Source: Triplophysa rosa
Lineage: Eukaryota; Chordata; Actinopteri; Cypriniformes; Nemacheilidae
Assembly: GCF_024868665.1 (NCBI RefSeq)
Contig: NC_079891.1
Location: forward strand, 18,375,182-18,439,181
DNA length: 64,000 bases
Direction of reading: 5' to 3'
In this document: positions 18,940 to 30,734 of the stretch, piece by piece
Position numbering within the stretch: the first letter of the stretch is position 1
Layout of the letters: each line of letters begins with the position of its first letter
The notes under the pieces: generated by a model
What the model was told of the DNA's origin: nothing
Databases searched by the model: none
Seen by the model: the letters and a program-made list of their open reading frames with translations, nothing else
Translations under genes and position numbers: made by a program

Positions 18940-21900
18940 CATAGCCGCGGGAAGTGGGGGTGCTGCGGGGGCTGCAGCACCCCCTGGCGTCGAGTGAAAG
19001 AAAAACGGAAACAATGTGAAAGATACATAAATAAAGGCAGAGACTAGCACCAGGTCCGCCCACCAATATGTGATTGGAATAGAGAATATGTAAGAACGAC
19101 TTCATTTTCAACAATGATTCCAGTGGCGTAAGGTGTAAAGTCTGTGTAGTGTGAGTCCAGGCGCGTCGCACCCGTGGGGGATGTGGGTGTTTTAACACCC
19201 ACACTTTTCCCGGTGAGAGGGTTCAACACCCACACTTTTTCTGCAGTTTTTCCGCAGTTTTGCACAAACGCCTTACAGCCGTCGCTCCTCCGTTTCTCTG
19301 GCCGCTCTGTGTCTGAGCTCGCTGCGACTGCCTGCTCTCCCCTCCCTCTCAAACATGACACTGGCTTTGAATGTGACCGGCTGATGATTGGCTGTTCTGC
19401 CTTAAGTCCCGCCTCTCTTGGTGTGTTAGATTTATCGGTCAGCTCGTGCTGAGGAGGCGGGAACTTATGGTTATCGTTATTTACATCTCCCTTTTCCAGG
19501 TACTTTGAATGAGTGTTTATGCTTTTGAAAACATATAGAAAAAACAGTGTATATAGGTTATTCAGGGGACTTTTATTTAAAAACACCACATCAGACAGTC
19601 CTGATATTGTATGATGGACAATCTGAGATGGTGTACTATGATTCTGAGGTGAAATCACTTTCACAAAACAGGTAGTTTCCTTTTAACACCTATCTGAACA
19701 TATAGAAAAAAACAGTGTATATAGGATATTCAGGGGACTTTTATTTAAAAACACCACATCAGACTGTCCTGATATTGTACGATGGACAATCTGAGATGGT
19801 GTACTATGATTCTGAGGTGAAATCACTTTCACAAAACAGGTAGTTTTTTTTTAAAACCTATCTGAACATATAGGAAAAAACAGTGTATATAGGATATTCA
19901 GGGGACTTTTATTTAAAAACACCACATCAGACTGTCCTGATATTGTACGATGGACAATCTGAGATGGTGTACTATGATTCTGAGGTGAAATCACTTTCAC
20001 AAAACAGGTAGTTTTTTTTTAAAACCTATCTGAACATATAGGAAAAAACAGTGTATATAGGATATTCAGGGGACTTTTATTTAAAAACACCACATCAGAC
20101 TGTCCTGATATTGTACGATGGACAATCTGAGATGGTGTACTATGATTCTGAGGTGAAATCACTTTCACAAAACAGGTAGTTTTTTTTTAAAACCTATCTG
20201 AACATATAGGAAAAAACAGTGTATATAGGATATTCAGGGGACTTTTATTTAAAAACACCACATCAGACTGTCCTGATATTGTACGATGGACAATCTGAGA
20301 TGGTGTACTATGATTCTGAGGTGAAATCACTTTCACAAAACAGGTAGTTTTTTTTTAACACCTATCTGAACATATAGGAAAAAACAGTGTATATAGGATA
20401 TTCAGGGGACTTTTATTTAAAAACACCACATCAGACTGTCCTGATATTGTACGATGGACAATCTGAGATGGTGTACTATGATTCTGAGGTGAAATCACTT
20501 TCACAAAACAGGTAGTTTTTTTTTAAAACCTATCTGAACATATAGGAAAAAACAGTGTATATAGGATATTCAGGGGACTTTTATTTAAAAACACCACATC
20601 AGACTGTCCTGATATTGTACGATGGACAATCTGAGATGGTGTACTATGATTCTGAGGTGAAATCACTTTCACAAAACAGGTAGTTTTTTTTTAAAACCTA
20701 TCTGAACATATAGGAAAAAACAGTGTATATAGGATATTCAGGGGACTTTTATTTAAAAACACCACATCAGACTGTCCTGATATTGTACGATGGACAATCT
20801 GAGATGGTGTACTATGATTCTGAGGTGAAATCACTTTCACAAAACAGGTAGTTTTTTTTTAAAACCTATCTGAACATATAGGAAAAAACAGTGTATATAG
20901 GATATTCAGGGGACTTTTATTTAAAAACACCACATCAGACTGTCCTGATATTGTACGATGGACAATCTGAGATGGTGTACTATGATTCTGAGGTGAAATC
21001 ACTTTCACAAAACAGGTAGTTTTTTTTTAAAACCTATCTGAACATATAGGAAAAAACAGTGTATATAGGATATTCAGGGGACTTTTATTTAAAAACACCA
21101 CATCAGACAGTCCCGATATTGTATGATGGACAATCTGAGATGGTATACTATGATTCTGAGGTGAAATCACATTTACAATACTGGTAGTTTCCTTTTAACA
21201 CCAATCTGAACATATAAAAAAACACTTGATTTAGGATTATTCAGGGGGACTTTTACTTAAAAACACCACATCAGACAGTCCTGATATTGTATGATGGACA
21301 ATCTGAGATGGTGTACTATGATTCTGAGGTGAAATCACTTTCACAAAACAGGTAGTTTCCTTTTAACACCTATCTGAACATATAGAAAAAAACAGTGTAT
21401 ATAGGATATTCAGGGGACTTTTATTTAAAAACACCACATCAGACTGTCCTGATATTGTACGATGGACAATCTGAGATGGTGTACTATGATTCTGAGGTGA
21501 AATCACTTTCACAAAACAGGTAGTTTTTTTTTAAAACCTATCTGAACATATAGGAAAAAACAGTGTATATAGGATATTCAGGGGACTTTTATTTAAAAAC
21601 ACCACATCAGACTGTCCTGATATTGTACGATGGACAATCTGAGATGGTGTACTATGATTCTGAGGTGAAATCACTTTCACAAAACAGGTAGTTTTTTTTT
21701 AAAACCTATCTGAACATATAGGAAAAAACAGTGTATATAGGATATTCAGGGGACTTTTATTTAAAAACACCACATCAGACTGTCCTGATATTGTACGATG
21801 GACAATCTGAGATGGTGTACTATGATTCTGAGGTGAAATCACTTTCACAAAACAGGTAGTTTTTTTTTAAAACCTATCTGAACATATAGGAAAAAACAGT

Positions 21901-22863
21901 GTATATAGGATATTCAGGGGACTTTTATTTAAAAACACCACATCAGACTGTCCTGATATTGTACGATGGACAATCNTGAGATGGTGTACTATGAATATGA
22001 GGTGAAATCACTTTCACAAAACAGGTAGTTTTTTTTAACACCTATCTGAACATATAGGAAAAAAACAGTGTATATAGGATATTCAGGGGACTTTACTTAA
22101 AAACACCACATCATACTGTCCTGATATTGTGTATTAAAAGTTATCTATTTGTCAGTTATTTTTAGTTATTTCATGGTCAGTTATGGTCTGAGTCTGACTC
22201 TCTAACCACCAGGCCACAACTTCCCCACTAGGCCAAAACCAACCACCAGAATGCCTTAGCAACGACCTAGCAACCACACAGAGAACGCCACACAAACCTC
22301 ATAGCAACACTCTTACAACCACCAAAATACCTCATCAACGGCCTAGAAATCACCCAGAACATCATAGAAACTACATAGCAACCGTTGAACATAATCTCTC
22401 ATTGCACTAGCAACATCACTCGCCATCGGAAAAACACTAGCAAATGATAGTGTGCGAAACCGCTTTTATTTTGAAATTTGTCCTCCCGCGCTCCTACCGC
22501 AATCTGTCATATATGCGCGCACAGAAAACCACCGTGAGGGCTGGCTTGACAGTCATTTTCAAAGTGGAGGCTGGCCTGACCGCAGTGTTTTAGTTTGGGT
22601 GGTTAAGCTGCCGCCGCGCAGCTAGTTTTCGTACAACAGATTTTGCTTTGGCTATAGGCATACATATAACATGCGTTTATATGTTTGTTTTTATGCTGCA
22701 TCCTATAATCACACTGGGATCTTCTTTATTCTCGGCAGCAACTAATTTTTACCTCCGTTATTTATTAACATTAAACTTAAGCGGCTCGCCCATGGCACAG
22801 TCATAACACAGTAATAAAAAAAATGACAGCACCCCCTGCTCAAAATACGTTCCCGCGGCTATG
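18940..22863. mobile_element. hAT-like element (3.9 kb) enclosing a satellite array
   Basis: Perfect 8-bp target duplications TATGACAG at 18932-18939 and 22864-22871 flank inverted ends CATAGCCGCGGGAA (left) and TTCCCGCGGCTATG (right). Next to each end is a GGGGGTGCTG or CAGCACCCCC block. An 8-bp duplication and these ends point to hAT. No transposase is visible. Most of the interior is the 168-bp array. About 22200-22430 holds CTAGCAACCAC-type minisatellite. Confidence 0.85.
19500..22135. repeat. 168-bp tandem array, ~16 copies
   Basis: The marker CAGTGTATATAGG recurs every 168 bases from 19545 (19545, 19713, 19881, 20049 and on to 21897), with a last copy near 22067. Most inner copies are identical over long stretches. 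The copies near 19545, 21225 and 22067 are diverged, giving old edges and a homogenised core with one diverged unit inside. Each unit contains an imperfect hairpin, CAGACTGTCC facing GGACAATCTG. A single N lies at 21976. Confidence 0.95.
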
Positions 22864-22871
22864 TATGACAG

Positions 22872-23880
22872 CGTAGTGGAGAAATACTGTTGTATTCCTT
22901 GTAAAAAACATCATCTTTGAGCAAATGCTTCCCGTCAGCGTGCGGATCTTGTCTTTCAGGCTTATTGCTTGAATGGTCAAATAAACTTAGAATTATGTCA
23001 AAATGTCCGTCGAGTTTTTTTAAACACAATCGGGTATGAAGTAAACAGTTTTTGGGAGAAACTTTTTGGGACGTGTGTGTATCACTGGATCCGCACTTTA
23101 CCGCAAGTCTTAAAGTGCCAGCAGCCTAACATTGGACCACTGTCAGTCACACCAGCAGTTATTAGGCCACTGACTGTTTGCTTAAAAATTTACTTCAAAA
23201 CCTTTCATTTTTTATTTATATTAGGTTAAGCATTTTCAATTATAGTTATTAAATATTTCTATTCATATAAATACTTTTAGTATTTAAGTATTTAAAGTTG
23301 TAAAAACATTACAAATATTTACACAATTTATACTAACAAGGAAAAATGGACTGACTGCTAATTTAATGCATTATTATCGCCCAGTTCATAAACGTGAAAG
23401 CACTAATGCATTACAAAGATTGCCATATACATTTTTCAAAATTAAGTATTTACCTAAAAATAGACATTCATTTTTGTGGAAATAAAGAAAATGAAATGTA
23501 ATGACATGGATTAACCACTTGATGCCTTAATAGTCTCATCAGCAGTTGCTTATATCTATTTTTTGGGCATTCTTTTAATAGGTTTTACATTTTTATACAT
23601 ATATTATATTATATATTTCAAATACATCCTGAAAATATTTTGTGTTTGCTAATAAACTATATTGCATAAAAAAGTTAATGCAAAGCATATTTTCCTTGAA
23701 AAGAATACCCCTTACAACCTAATCCAAATTCCCTACATTAGCCCCTAATGTTTTAGGCTCAGCCCCTGATGGTTTTATATCCTAGATACACCCCTGCGTA
23801 GTGCTAAGCACTTTTCCACTTCAAAGACCATTTTATAAATATGAACGTTGCCGTGGATTGCCTTGACACTACGCTGGATT
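22872..23880. other. AT-rich intergenic, no gene seen
   Basis: The short open frame at 22969-23229 has no recognisable protein. The remainder is AT-rich with no repeat I can name. Confidence 0.4.
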
Positions 23881-25149
23881 CATACTGTCTGCTGTTGTTT
23901 GGCACTGGTAAAAGCCAGTCTCCATTCCAGAGGACATGCCACCAATTCAGCTAGCAGAACACCAAATGGACACAAGGCCCCCTAAATGGAGCAAAGTTGA
24001 GAGTGCAGTAAAACGGGCAAGATCAGTTTCAGGTCTAGGACCCAACGGTATACCACACAGGCTCTACCTGGGAAAGCCCCTGGGGTGTTGAGGTACCTTT
24101 GGAGATTAATGGCCGTGGCATGGAAAAAGCAGGTGATACCAAAGGTCTGGAGAAGGGCAGGAGGCATACTGATCCCCAAGGAGAAAAACCCCTCAACTAT
24201 TGACCAGTTTCACCAAATTAGCCTCTTGAATATGGAAGGTAAGATTTTCTTCAGCGTTGTGGCCAATAGACTCCCAGGATTAACAACTTCATTGACACTT
24301 CAGTGCAGAAGGCAGGCATAGAGGGTTTCTCTGGATGTTTAGAACATGCTAACATCATCTGGCACCAGTTGCAATTGGCAAAAAAAGGAGAAGAAAGACC
24401 TGCATGTGGTTTTTCTAGATCTTGCCAATGCCTTTGGATCAGTGCCACATGAGCTGCTGAGGGCAGCCTTTGACTTCTTCCATGTTCCAGAGCAGGTAAC
24501 AAAGCTGAATAAGGCATATTTTCAGGATCTCCAATTCTGTATTACCACAGAGGATAGTACCACCGCGTGGCAACAGCTGGAGTTTGGCGTAATGGCAGGT
24601 TGCACAATTTCACCACTGGCTTTCACAATGGCAATGGAAAAAATAATCCGGGCATCGCGTTGGGTGGTAGGAGGAGAGCGTTTGAAAAATGGGTTGCGCC
24701 TACCTTCAATCAGGGCATACATGGATGACATGACAACCATCACAACAACCAACGCATGTACAAAGCGGCTGCTGGATAAGCTCCAGGAGAACATTAGTTG
24801 GACACAAATGGAGGTCAAACCCAGCAAATCCTGCAGCATTTCTATTGTCAAGGGCCGGTTTACCAATGACAGGTTCTGTATAAAGGGTGAGCCCATACCA
24901 ACAGTCACGGAAAAGCCCATCAAAAGCCATGGACGGTGGTACACCGCAGACCTTAAAGACGCTGAACAGGTGGAACAACTCAGGCAAGAGACAGCCAGTG
25001 GACTCAAGAAAATCAATAATACAGCTCTTCCTGGGAAGCTGAAACTCTGGTGCTTCCAATTTGGCTTGTTGCCATGCCTGATGTGGCCAATTTCAATGTA
25101 TGAGCTCATGGTGTCTCACGCCAAGAACCTGGAGATTGGCGAGTACACA

Positions 25150-26785
25150 AGTGAGGAAAGTGATATTATACATTCCTCTCTCATGTCTGGTGTGGTTCCT
25201 TCATCTTTGAAGGTTGCTGTAATAACTCCTAGACTCAAGAAACTGGGAATTGATCCTAATAATCTGGCCAATTTTCGCCCAATTTCCAATTTACCATTTA
25301 TTTCCAAAAATTTGGAAAAGGTCTCTCAGGTTCACTCCCACCTATCAAAGAACAGCCTATTTGAAAAATATCAATCCGGTTTTCGCTCACAACATAGTAC
25401 AGCCACTGTAAAAGTTGTTAATGACCTGTTGAGGGCAGTTGATTCCGGACTCGTGACCATCCTTATTTTACTCGATTTAAGCGCAGCTTTTGATAACATT
25501 TCTCACCAAGTACTGTTAGACAGATTATCCTCTGTAGGTATCACTGGTGTCCCTCTTAGTTGGTTTAGATCTTATTTCTCCGGGCACACCCAATTTGTCC
25601 AACTTAAAAACTTCAGATCATACTCCTCATCTGTTACCACTGGTGTTCCTCAAGGCTCTGTCTTGGGCCCTCTGTTATTTAACATCTATTTATTACTTCT
25701 TGGTCATATCTTTAGGAAATATGGTATTAGCTTTCATTCCTACACGGACGACACTCAGCTCTACCTGTCTTCCAAATTCTACTCTTCCTTCTCCCTCTCT
25801 CCAGGATTGTTTAGAAGAGATCAAATCCTGGTTTTCACGTAATTTCCTAAAGTTAAATACTGACAAAACAGAGATCCTTCTCGTTGGTACTAAATCCAAT
25901 ATAGCAAAATTTAAATTGAAATTCAAAAGTTTCTCACTCCCTATCGATAATTCTGTAATCTCCTCATCTTCTCATGCGAAGAGCCTAGGTATCGTCCTTG
26001 ATAGTACACTGACTTTCGAAAAGCATATGAATAATATAACTCGGTCTGCTTATTTCCATCTACGAAACATCAGCCATCTTCGTCCTTTCCTTACATCCAA
26101 ATTCACAACTACTTTCGTCCATGCCTTTATCACTTCACGTATTGATTATTGTAACACTCTTCTGTTTGGGTTACCGCACAAACTCCTTCATAAACTTCAA
26201 TTGGTCCAGAACTCAGCTGCCCATATAATTACTAGAACCTCTCCCACTGAGCTTAGCTCTCCAGTTCTTTACCATTTACACTGGCTTCCTGTTAAACATC
26301 GAATAGGGTTCAAGATTCTGCTTCTCACTTAAAGCTCTACATAATCTTGCCCCCACATACCTCTCTGATTTGCTTCATATCTACACCCCAAAACGTACTC
26401 TCAGATCATCTTCATCTAATTCTCTCGTGGAACCTTCTGTTCGTTTAGTCACAATGGGGTCTAGGGCATTCAGCTGGGCCGCTCCCCATCTCTGGAACTC
26501 TATTCCTCAATCTATACAAGAAAGTGACTGTTTGACCACTTTTAAAACACGTCTTAAAACTTATTTGTTTAGGTTAGCTTTTTCTGATCTTTCTTAACAG
26601 TTAATAATTATTGTTTATTGTACTGCTGCTCTTAGTTCTAGATTAGGTTTTCTGATCTTTTTTAAAAGTTAACAATTGTTGTTGTTGTATTCCTGCTTCT
26701 CGTTTTATAATTACAACTCAATTGTACAGTGTCCTTGAGTGTTCTGAAAGGCACCTTCAAATAAAATGTATTATTATTATTATTA
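25150..26785 (+). pseudogene. L2-type LINE, 5'-truncated copy nested in another LINE
   Basis: Begins mid reverse transcriptase (NNLANFRPISNLPF), continues through motif A (LLDLSAAFDNISHQ), motif B (TGVPQGSVLGPLLFNIYL) and motif C as YTDD in place of the usual YADD. A shift near 25800 moves to the next frame, which runs to 26332 (RIDYCNTLLFGLPHKLL, LHWLPVKHRIGFK). A further piece lies at 26370-26597 (GSRAFSWAAPHLWNSIPQSI). The 3' end has the GGCACCTTCAAATAAAATG region and an (ATT)n tail. It cannot encode a whole protein. Confidence 0.85.
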
Positions 26786-26786
26786 A

Positions 26787-26968
26787 TGGTTAGAGAGTCA
26801 GACTCGTGACCAGAAGGTTGCCGGTTCGATTTTCAGGGCCGGCAGGTAACGACTGAGGTGCCCTTGAGCTGCAGTGATAGCTGCCCACTGCTCCGGGTGT
26901 ATGTGTGTTCACGACTTGCATTGCGTGAGTTCACTACTCACTGGACGGGTTAAATGCAGAGGTCACCA
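26787..26968 (+). mobile_element. tRNA-derived SINE, 5'-truncated
   Basis: Directly follows the L2 (ATT)n tail. Matches the 2326-2600 SINE from the A-box region (ATGGTTAGAGAGTCAGACTC) through the B box to GGGTTAAATGCAGAGGTCAC. Its 3' tail is missing, where the older LINE resumes. Confidence 0.75.
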
Positions 26969-27339
26969 TAGCTGACAAATCGGACACTCTCAGAGGACAG
27001 GTTTAGTGGAAAATAATCAAGAACTGGCCAGTGGTGCAGAAAGACAAAGCCAATGGCTGTGGTTTAGGCGGATGGACACAGCATGGGCTGCCAGATGACC
27101 TTGTAACAATGCAACACGCACCCAGGTCTGATCAACCTGGGGTGGGCCTCCCTTGGCTGAGGGTGTCTTGTGATAAAGGGCCGAAACACCCAGTGAGGCT
27201 GAGGTGCACAACTGACGTTGTGTCGCATTGATGGAACCATACAAAGTGCATCAGCAGCACCTCACCAAAAGGCATCTTTCACCCAGGATAATGGATGTGA
27301 TGAAAGTGGGACACAACTCATGAGATGTCTCTCTGATAA

Positions 27340-28140
27340 TAGCAAGGAAAAGTAAGTATGCTATGTATTTCTATAATCATTTATCCCCCAAGCACAGAGG
27401 ATGCCTACCTGATGAACCCAGTGAAACCTCAGACCTCCTTTCCTCTATTCATATTCTTGACTGCTTCCCCCTGTCGTGCATAAGGTGTGGGAAATGCCCT
27501 ATTGGGCAATTCAACTGTGCTGAAATTGTGGGATTAGTCCTATTAAGCGAATCTGGTATGTACTGTATGTACATAACGATTTAATATTGATATTTTTATA
27601 GAGATGTTTCAAAGAAATCAAATCTTAGGCCTATACTGTGGGCCTAAAAATGAGAACAAGCTCAGGTAAGAAGTGGAAACCCATTGCAAGCGCAGCAAAA
27701 AATAGCTGCGTTTCCATTTCCCTTCAAAATGCGCAAATTTAAATAGCGGATTGAAAATACGCCCATGGAAACACATTGTCAAGAAGTAGCCCGTGACCAT
27801 GTATGAACTATATACGTGAACCTATATTTCACACATACATACACATATATATATACAGTAACACGGTCTGTTTGCCGACACTGAGAGCATTATACTCAGA
27901 CCTGTGTAACGTTTTGAATGTGTTGTATATTGTATGTTTACTATGTGAGTTAATGTTGTGGTCACTATGTGTATTATGTGTTTAAGTAACAGCGTGTAGC
28001 TGTAACTCTTAGCCACTAACAGGCTTTATTCATGTGTAGCGTTAACCACTAGCATTCATTTTATCAGTCTGTTCACAGAAAAACTGTTGGATTATTTGTT
28101 GGAATGTTTGTTTGATTACACTGCAATTTGTTTTATATCA
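27340..28140. other. Intergenic; part shared with 33770-33890
   Basis: About 27430-27560 matches 33780-33890 (TATTGGGCAATT block, then AACTGTGCTGAAAT) beyond the LINE tail. The rest is AT-rich with no gene seen. Confidence 0.45.
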
Positions 28141-28219
28141 AAATGAGTGATTAATTTGCAGGGTATAATGTCCATAGAGAATGGGAAACTAGAAACCTAG
28201 TGGCCTCGACTCCATGCTA

Positions 28220-28715
28220 ATTGGAAGTTATAGAAACAACCTCTGTGGATGATATTGCAACTATGGATTTATAAATATATTTTTTTTGTTTGTTTTGTTT
28301 TGTTTTTGTGTACCGGTTTTTCACCCTTTTTGCTCTGTTTTGCTGGGATTATTCACTGTTTGGACATTAAAATAACCTCAATTGAAATTACTTTTTGCCT
28401 TGGCCATTTTTATGCCTCCGGCCACATGTGCCATACCCCACATTTGGCATCAGAAGTGAAGGTTGGACCCACGTATGGTGTCTGAAATGGAAGTTGGAAC
28501 CACGCAAACTTGCATGTGGTGTCTGAAGTGAAGGTTGAACTCACGTATGGTGCCAGAAGCAGTGGCTAACATATGGACTGTAAAATGCCACCAAAGACAA
28601 GAGGACAACAGACGGTGAATATTGATGGAGAGAAAGAGCAAAGTGAAGCTAATGGAGCTACAGGTGGAAGCGTGCAACAATCTACGGAGATTCTTACAGC
28701 GCAGCCCTTACAGCC
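28220..28715 (+). pseudogene. LTR retrotransposon leader and gag start
   Basis: Sequence with the look of an LTR 3' part is followed by primer-binding-site-like TTTGGCATCAGAAGTGAAG (28440) and then three variants of the same unit (TGGTGTCTGAAATGG, TGGTGTCTGAAGTG, TGGTGCCAGAAGCAG). An ATG at 28584 opens a frame MPPKTRGQQTVNIDGEKEQS, like a Gypsy-type gag start. At about 28715 it is cut by another repeat (GATGAGCAGTATTTTAATTA). No protease, polymerase or second LTR was found. Confidence 0.45.
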
Positions 28716-29129
28716 AGAGATGAGCAGTATTTTAATTACATGTATTTGATATACGTATTTAATTACTTTTGAGTATTTTGTAATTTGTATTTTCCTTAAC
28801 AAAAAAAGTCAAACGTAATTTGTAATTAAATATTTTGAGAGACTGTATTTTATATTTTAAAATACTTAAATACTTTTTTCAAATATGTCATTTTATTCTT
28901 GCCTACAATAACTTCACCATGCACTGGTGGCACCACTGTTCCGAAAGTGGTGGGGCAAATTTTGATACTGAAATATGTAATACAATTTGAGCTATCAATA
29001 ATAATTTGAGCTAAACAGCTTGTGGCACAGCAAATGCAAGCAGAACACAAATATAAAAACATATTATTAAAATTAAATTTATTAAACAGTAAAGAACCCT
29101 GTTCTAGACTTTGGTGATCTTTCATTCCA
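28716..29129. repeat. GATGAGCAGTATTT-type DNA repeat
   Basis: Begins at the break in the gag-like frame with GATGAGCAGTATTTTAATTA and continues as alternating AT-rich sequence. The start is typical of a non-autonomous fish DNA element. I could not fix the other end. Confidence 0.4.
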
Positions 29130-29240
29130 TTAAAGGATACTTCACATCTCATTTCCCTTTACTGCCATAGTAGGGGAACTAAATCTGAGGGTGAGTAAAT
29201 GATGACAGAATTTTCATTATTGGGTGAAGTATCCCTTTAA
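29130..29240. mobile_element. TTAA-flanked MITE (Angel-like)
   Basis: TTAA at 29130-29133 and 29237-29240 bracket inverted ends AAGGATACTTCAC and GTGAAGTATCCCTT, with an internal GAGGGTGAGTAAATGATGAC. This is the common short palindromic cyprinid MITE whose end reads AGGGATAGTTCACCC. A related end is at about 56925. Confidence 0.75.
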
Positions 29241-29736
29241 ATTGCTGAAAATATTTAAGAAGATAATATTTTAAGGCATATTTAAGTATACCTTTAAAAA
29301 TGTAGAAGTTATTGATGTGCTGTAGAAAAACAGATAGACATAGATAGATGCATACCTGACTGTTTCCAGGGAAATCGGTTTAATCATCTTTTTGTCTGAG
29401 AGAAGATGTAGATGTACACCTGTCATTTGTCTATAAAACATACTATGCAGTTTGCTTTTAACGTTATACACTCTAAAAACAGCTGAATTAGAAGATTTGA
29501 TTGTTTTTTCAACCGAGTCAGACCTGTCTGTTATTAAGTGTGTTTGACTTATTCCGAGGCTGCGCACGCAAACTGATCGGCGTATGACATTAACGTGTCG
29601 TGAGGGTGTTTTGAAAGCAACCTTTTCCAATCACTCTCGCAGTACTTTGATTTAAGCAAAAAAAGTAAAGAAACTGCTTTTGTGCTCAAAGTGATTTAAG
29701 GTAAAGTATCTAGTAAAATCTACTATAAGATATCAT
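29241..29736. other. Intergenic, no gene seen
   Basis: Open stretches here (29271-29630) have no recognisable protein or splice pattern. Confidence 0.4.
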
Positions 29737-30513
29737 TCACTGAAAGTCATAGGACAAAAGATTAGTGCAAAAAATTGTTTCCATACTCCACAGCTCACTC
29801 AAAGTGATTTTGCGCCGTTCAATGCCTTCCCACCTCATCCAGCGGCCTTGCTGGGCTTGAGAGACCGCTCTGGCATATCTACTTGCTTCCTCTTGACACC
29901 GAACCTCCTCCACTACCAGGTGATGCTGTTCCTTTTGTGTCGCTTTTCGCCATGTGGGTGTGGTTGATGCCAAACTAAGTCCCTCTCTGCCATGTTTAAC
30001 TTGTCTCACGATGTCCTTATGTCTGAGGACTGCCTTCGCATCTACTACCGCTGTTGTTGGGTTCCATTTCCTCCCTATCGCTACTGTTGGAGCAGCATAG
30101 GCATCTCTTACACAGGGATCACAGGATTCTTTGACTGTCATCTCCAACCTTGATTTGGTGCATTTAAATTCCTCCACAAGGCTTGAAATGGGAAGAGAGA
30201 GAGCTCCATTCCCGTACAGCCCTATGTTGCTATTGGGTGAGATACGTTCTCTTTGTATTATTTGAATCTTCTCTCTACTGCTTGTCCTGTAAATTACAGC
30301 GTGACCAGGTTGCTCACACCCTGAGGAAGGCTCATTAGCTGAAACGAGTAGCTGTGCAGTAGGCCTATGTTTTCTTGTGGGATTTGAAGTGTCGAATGAA
30401 ATTCGAAGTGGTGATGGCGTTGTATATTTTCTCTTCTTAGCACCGTCTCGCACATAATCCTGGTACCCGAAATTAATTATTCTTGCTGTAGCGCCTTCCA
30501 TGTTCAGTGACAA
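29737..30513 (-). CDS. Chimeric open frame: unknown N-terminus joined to LINE-derived C-terminus
   Basis: A 258-residue frame. Residues about 1-95 (starting MSLNMEGATARIINFGYQDY, then KKRKYTTPSPLRISFDTSNP) match nothing I recognise. Residues from about 96 (NIGLYGNGALSLP) to about 249 correspond in frame to the 31895-32345 part of the restriction-endonuclease LINE (TTPTWRKATQKEQHHLVVEE). The open frame across the join could be a surviving 5' variant of the LINE, or a host fragment fused to LINE sequence. No introns, promoter or poly(A) signal could be shown. Probably not expressed, but unusually open for this region. Confidence 0.4.
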   Translation of the reverse strand: MSLNMEGATARIINFGYQDYVRDGAKKRKYTTPSPLRISFDTSNPTRKHRPTAQLLVSANEPSSGCEQPGHAVIYRTSSREKIQIIQRERISPNSNIGLYGNGALSLPISSLVEEFKCTKSRLEMTVKESCDPCVRDAYAAPTVAIGRKWNPTTAVVDAKAVLRHKDIVRQVKHGREGLSLASTTPTWRKATQKEQHHLVVEEVRCQEEASRYARAVSQAQQGRWMRWEGIERRKITLSELWSMETIFCTNLLSYDFQ

Positions 30514-30701
30514 TTGTCAATGTTTATTCGTTAGCTCTCTCTGCTTGCCTGCTGCGTCACGTGGTTAGGTTGTGCCGTTGCGGTGTGTTCAAAAACAGAT
30601 ATTATTAAACAAAAGACAAGTTATTTCGAGTCATTTAACTGAAGTCCGAGTGAAGTCTCAAGTCATGAATAGCAAGTCAAAGTCAAGTCTTTTATTCATA
30701 C

Positions 30702-30734
<33 letters not shown>

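Larger units (their letters stand above)
23890..27330 (+). pseudogene. Restriction-endonuclease-type LINE, copy A, interrupted by L2 and SINE
   Basis: From about 23900 a decayed reverse transcriptase is legible: WSKVESAVKRARSVSGLGPN early on, then in 24346-25140 motif A (VVFLDLANAFGSVPHELL), motif B (GVMAGCTISPLAFTMAMEKI) and motif C (AYMDDMTT). It breaks off at about 25155, where an L2 tail and a SINE are inserted, and its 3' end resumes at about 26975-27330, matching 33410-33720 of copy B. Copy B carries the restriction-like endonuclease region, which places the element in the group that includes R2, R4, NeSL and Hero. Stops and shifts before 24346 mark it as dead. Confidence 0.75.

Noticed and set aside
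19044..19664. 206-codon minus-strand open frame
   Set aside because: It overlaps the hAT-like terminal region and the first 168-bp units. Its codons are repeat text, with no recognisable domain or splice sites.
19500..22135. CRISPR-like array
   Set aside because: Uniform 168-bp units without unique spacers, in a eukaryotic context; an ordinary tandem satellite.
24522..25109. 195-codon minus-strand frame
   Set aside because: Antisense shadow of the LINE reverse transcriptase.
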